DNA from: Magnetospirillum sp.
GTDB taxonomy: Bacteria > Pseudomonadota > Alphaproteobacteria > Rhodospirillales > Magnetospirillaceae
Reading direction: 5' to 3'
DNA: 64,000 nt
NCBI GenBank assembly: GCA_024707145.1
Contig: JANQAI010000005.1
Span: 1,361,516 to 1,425,515, forward strand
The notes beneath the pieces were generated by a model. The model was not told the origin of the DNA, did not search any database, and saw only the letters and a program-made list of their open reading frames with translations. Shown one piece after another: positions 62,226 through 64,000 of this stretch. The position numbers and the translations under genes were made by a program. The stretch's first letter is position 1, and each line of letters begins with the position of its first letter.

Positions 62226-62411
62226 GGTTGCTCGCTCAGGTCGGCGTGCATTTGCCACGGATCAATCGTCCGCACATAAGCCGCGGCCATCCGGTCAGTG
62301 TGTTGTTGTCGCGTATGGGTGAGGGCGGAACCGATTCCCGAAAAATAGGGCGACACTCGCAGCCAGGGGAATCGCCCATTTAAAAAACGGATGTGGAGCC
62401 TCGGCATTCAC
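62222..62411 (-). CDS. Small single-pass membrane protein, possible anti-sigma factor, one frameshift
   Basis: About 62 residues from GTG 62411, preceded by AAGG. Removing one base in the CGGGAATCGG stretch near 62330 joins NAEAPHPFFKWAIPLAASVALFFG (read in one frame) to IGSALTHTRQQHTDRMAAAY in the other, ending WQMHADLSEQP. The result is one transmembrane helix with short tails. It overlaps the Spy-like gene by ATGA, so it is the first gene of the sigma cassette and a candidate membrane anti-sigma factor, although it lacks the usual ZAS motif. Confidence 0.55.
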
Positions 62412-62620
62412 CTTATAAATGCGCGCCCGCACTTCCGCTTGAAAGTGCGGCGCCGGCTGGGGCCGAGGGCTGCCAGCTTTGCAACGTATCTGAAAGCGGG
62501 TCGCGGGAATTCATGTTTGGTATTACGGCGAAGTCGCGGGAAACCCTCAAGTTTTCGCGCCGGCATGAAGCCGTGGGGGATTTTCCCTCAGGCGGGACGG
62601 GCATAGGGGAAAAGAATCCC
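62412..62620. promoter_or_regulatory. Divergent region between sigma cassette and actin-like gene pair
   Basis: 209 bp with a perfect 8-bp inverted repeat CCGCACTT / AAGTGCGG (62427-62450, 8-nt loop) 16 bp upstream of the small membrane protein start. It could be an operator or a 5'-leader hairpin. AGGGGA just before GTG 62621 is a good ribosome-binding site. Confidence 0.45.
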
Positions 62621-63192
62621 GTGGAATCGGAAAAAATCCGAACCTTAATTGCAAAGGTTGGTCAGTTAACGCCGACCGCATTTGAACACCTCTCTCAATC
62701 CCGACCCACTGAATCTGACCGCCGGGCTGCCATTTCCCGGCTGGTGCGACGCATTTATCTGCTGCGTGAGCAGGGCGAGGCGGCGGAGTCCAAACAGTTG
62801 AGGACACGGAGCTGGGTAGTGCAATTCGGGATTTCCGCCTCGCGCATGGCCCGGATGCGTTGACCGAACAAGAGCTGCTGCAGATTAAGCAGCGGGAGGC
62901 GGAGCGAGTTGCGGATGCCGGGGTTTTGGCGGCGCTTTTGGTTCCTCAGTTGACGGTCGCGCTGGCACGTGGCGCAGGACCGACGCCGGAGCCTATTCCG
63001 CGCTTTGCCGCGGAAACGAGTGCACCAGCCCGCGAATTTACGACCCCGACTGATAATTTTTCCGCGGACGCTTCGTCCGCTTCTCCGAGGGAGCCCTCCA
63101 TGGCGGGTTCACCGGCAATTCCTGATTTGCTCGATGCCATGCTGGCGGCAGAGCGACGTGGTCGACGCGCGACGACCAACCAACGCCAGTAA
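62621..63192 (+). CDS. Unknown protein upstream of MamK-like actin, one frameshift
   Basis: About 190 residues. GTG 62621 is chosen for its AGGGGA site. The first part reads ESEKIRTLIAKVGQLTPTAF and RRAAISRLVRRIYLLREQGE; a base missing near 62800 is repaired to VEDTELGSAIRDFRLAHGPD, then LTEQELLQIKQREAERVADA. This helical, charged region is followed by a hydrophobic stretch (GVLAALLVPQLTVALARGA) and a Pro/Ser/Ala-rich tail ending LLDAMLAAERRGRRA. No known domain recognised. It ends 21 bp before the actin-like gene, so the two are probably co-transcribed and may be filament and partner. Confidence 0.6.
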
Positions 63193-63213
63193 CAGAACAC
63201 ACCATAACCAAAA

Positions 63214-64000
63214 ATGACAACCACTACACTGGATAAGAAACCCGTTGCCTCTCCTGCAGATCGTCCCGCGTCAGCTGCGCCCGCGGAACAAGCTCCGCTC
63301 CGCCGGGTGGGCGAGCGTAAGAAGATTTTTGTCGGCTTCGATTTTGGCACGAATGCCCGTGCGTGCTCGCCGGTCCGGCGGAAAATCGCGATACCACCGT
63401 CAGCAAAATCATCCCGACCGTGGTCGGCTACGCACGCGAAGGACTGGTCGATGGGATCATCGCAAACAATGCGACGACGCTGATCGGCGAGGACGCGTTG
63501 AATCATCGGCTGCAACTGGGCGCGTGATTGCGCCGCTCGAGGATGGCATCATCTCGCATCGCGAGGCGGCGAAGGACTTTATCAAGCGCGTGCGCGCGGT
63601 GGTCGATCCGACGGGCACCGCGGAAATTCGCGCGGTGATCGGCGTCCCCGCCAATGCCAACAACGAAGCCCGCGAAGATATTCGCACATGCGCCGCGGGC
63701 GTGTTTGATCGCGTGTTGCTCATTCCGGAACCGTTCCTTGCCGCGCTGGGTTTCCGCGATGATTCGCGCATCGGTCAGGCGAACTATGTCGATCCCGTCA
63801 CGAATTCGCTGTTCATCGATATCGGTGGCGGCACGAGCGATATTTGTTTGATCCAAGGTTACTTTCCCACACCGGAAGATCAGATGTCGCTGGCGTTCGC
63901 CGGTGATGCCGTGGACAAATTGATCGAAGACGATTTGCAGCGGACATATCCGAACAACGGCCTCTCGCGCGCAACGATTCGCCAAATCAAAGAAGAGCAT
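63214..64000 (+). CDS. MamK-like bacterial actin, 3' end outside window, two frameshifts
   Basis: At least 262 residues of an actin/Hsp70-fold ATPase. An unusual 30-residue Ala/Pro-rich N-terminal tail precedes the first phosphate loop KKIFVGFDFGTN. Missing bases near 63358 and 63523 shift the frame; repaired text gives CVLAGPAENRDTTVSKIIPT, VVGYAREGLVDGIIANNATT and APLEDGIISHREAAKDFIKR. Then VIGVPANANNEAREDIR, VFDRVLLIPEPFLAALGF, the second phosphate loop FIDIGGGTSDICLIQGYFPT and PEDQMSLAFAGDAVDKLI. VVGY, the EPF strand and PxPEDQ after IGGGTSDI match MamK of magnetotactic bacteria better than MreB, ParM or DnaK. It would form cytoplasmic filaments; no magnetosome gene is visible here. Confidence 0.8.

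Overview
The window looks like chromosomal DNA from a free-living, polysaccharide-degrading member of the Verrucomicrobiota, most likely Opitutaceae-like. The evidence is high GC, many secreted glycoside hydrolases, large TonB-dependent receptors (TBDRs) with carboxypeptidase-regulatory N-termini but no SusD partner, a PEP-CTERM surface protein, and AraC/LacI-type local regulators. The placement is inferred from gene content; no rRNA or tRNA gene was seen. About 37 positions show a gene jumping reading frame with no loss of family motifs. Roughly fifteen of these can be repaired by one base in a homopolymer, so I treat the split genes as single genes in a sequence carrying indel errors. Coordinates of split genes span all pieces.

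Left part (1-20 kb): a truncated MFS transporter and a LamG-like protein. Then a minus-strand pair (a large secreted beta-helix-like protein and a PEP-CTERM protein) lies divergent from a TBDR. The TBDR is followed by a PL8-type polysaccharide lyase, a D-2-hydroxyacid dehydrogenase, an MFS transporter, a GH2 enzyme, a GH43-like enzyme, an AraC regulator and a GH4 enzyme. This looks like an import and degradation locus for an acidic polysaccharide. A paired-hairpin element bounded by GTAG/CTAC (REP/BIME-like) lies before the MFS gene.

Middle (20-38 kb): a decayed Fic-family gene fragment; an amidohydrolase / Rieske ferredoxin / amidohydrolase / AraC cluster; a minus-strand block of a predicted (alpha/alpha)6-barrel secreted enzyme, a TBDR, an MFS transporter and a small secreted protein; a flavodoxin-less sulfite-reductase-type flavoprotein; a GH43 enzyme with a repeat-rich N-terminus; a class A acid phosphatase; and a small exported protein with a DUF421 (YetF-like) membrane protein.

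Right part (38-61 kb): an apparently complete glucuronoxylan utilisation locus. The plus strand carries GH3, TBDR, GH2, GH10 xylanase, GH115 alpha-glucuronidase and an SGNH esterase. The convergent minus-strand operon carries xylose isomerase, a GPH-family sugar symporter, GH67 alpha-glucuronidase and GH43 xylosidase. A LacI regulator is divergent from xylA. Together they would import xylan fragments, remove acetyl and glucuronyl groups, cleave to xylose and isomerise it to xylulose.

Right edge (61-64 kb): a minus-strand cassette (small membrane protein, Spy/CpxP-like protein, ECF sigma factor) divergent from a small unknown gene and a truncated MamK-like bacterial actin. The actin is the most interesting single gene in the window.
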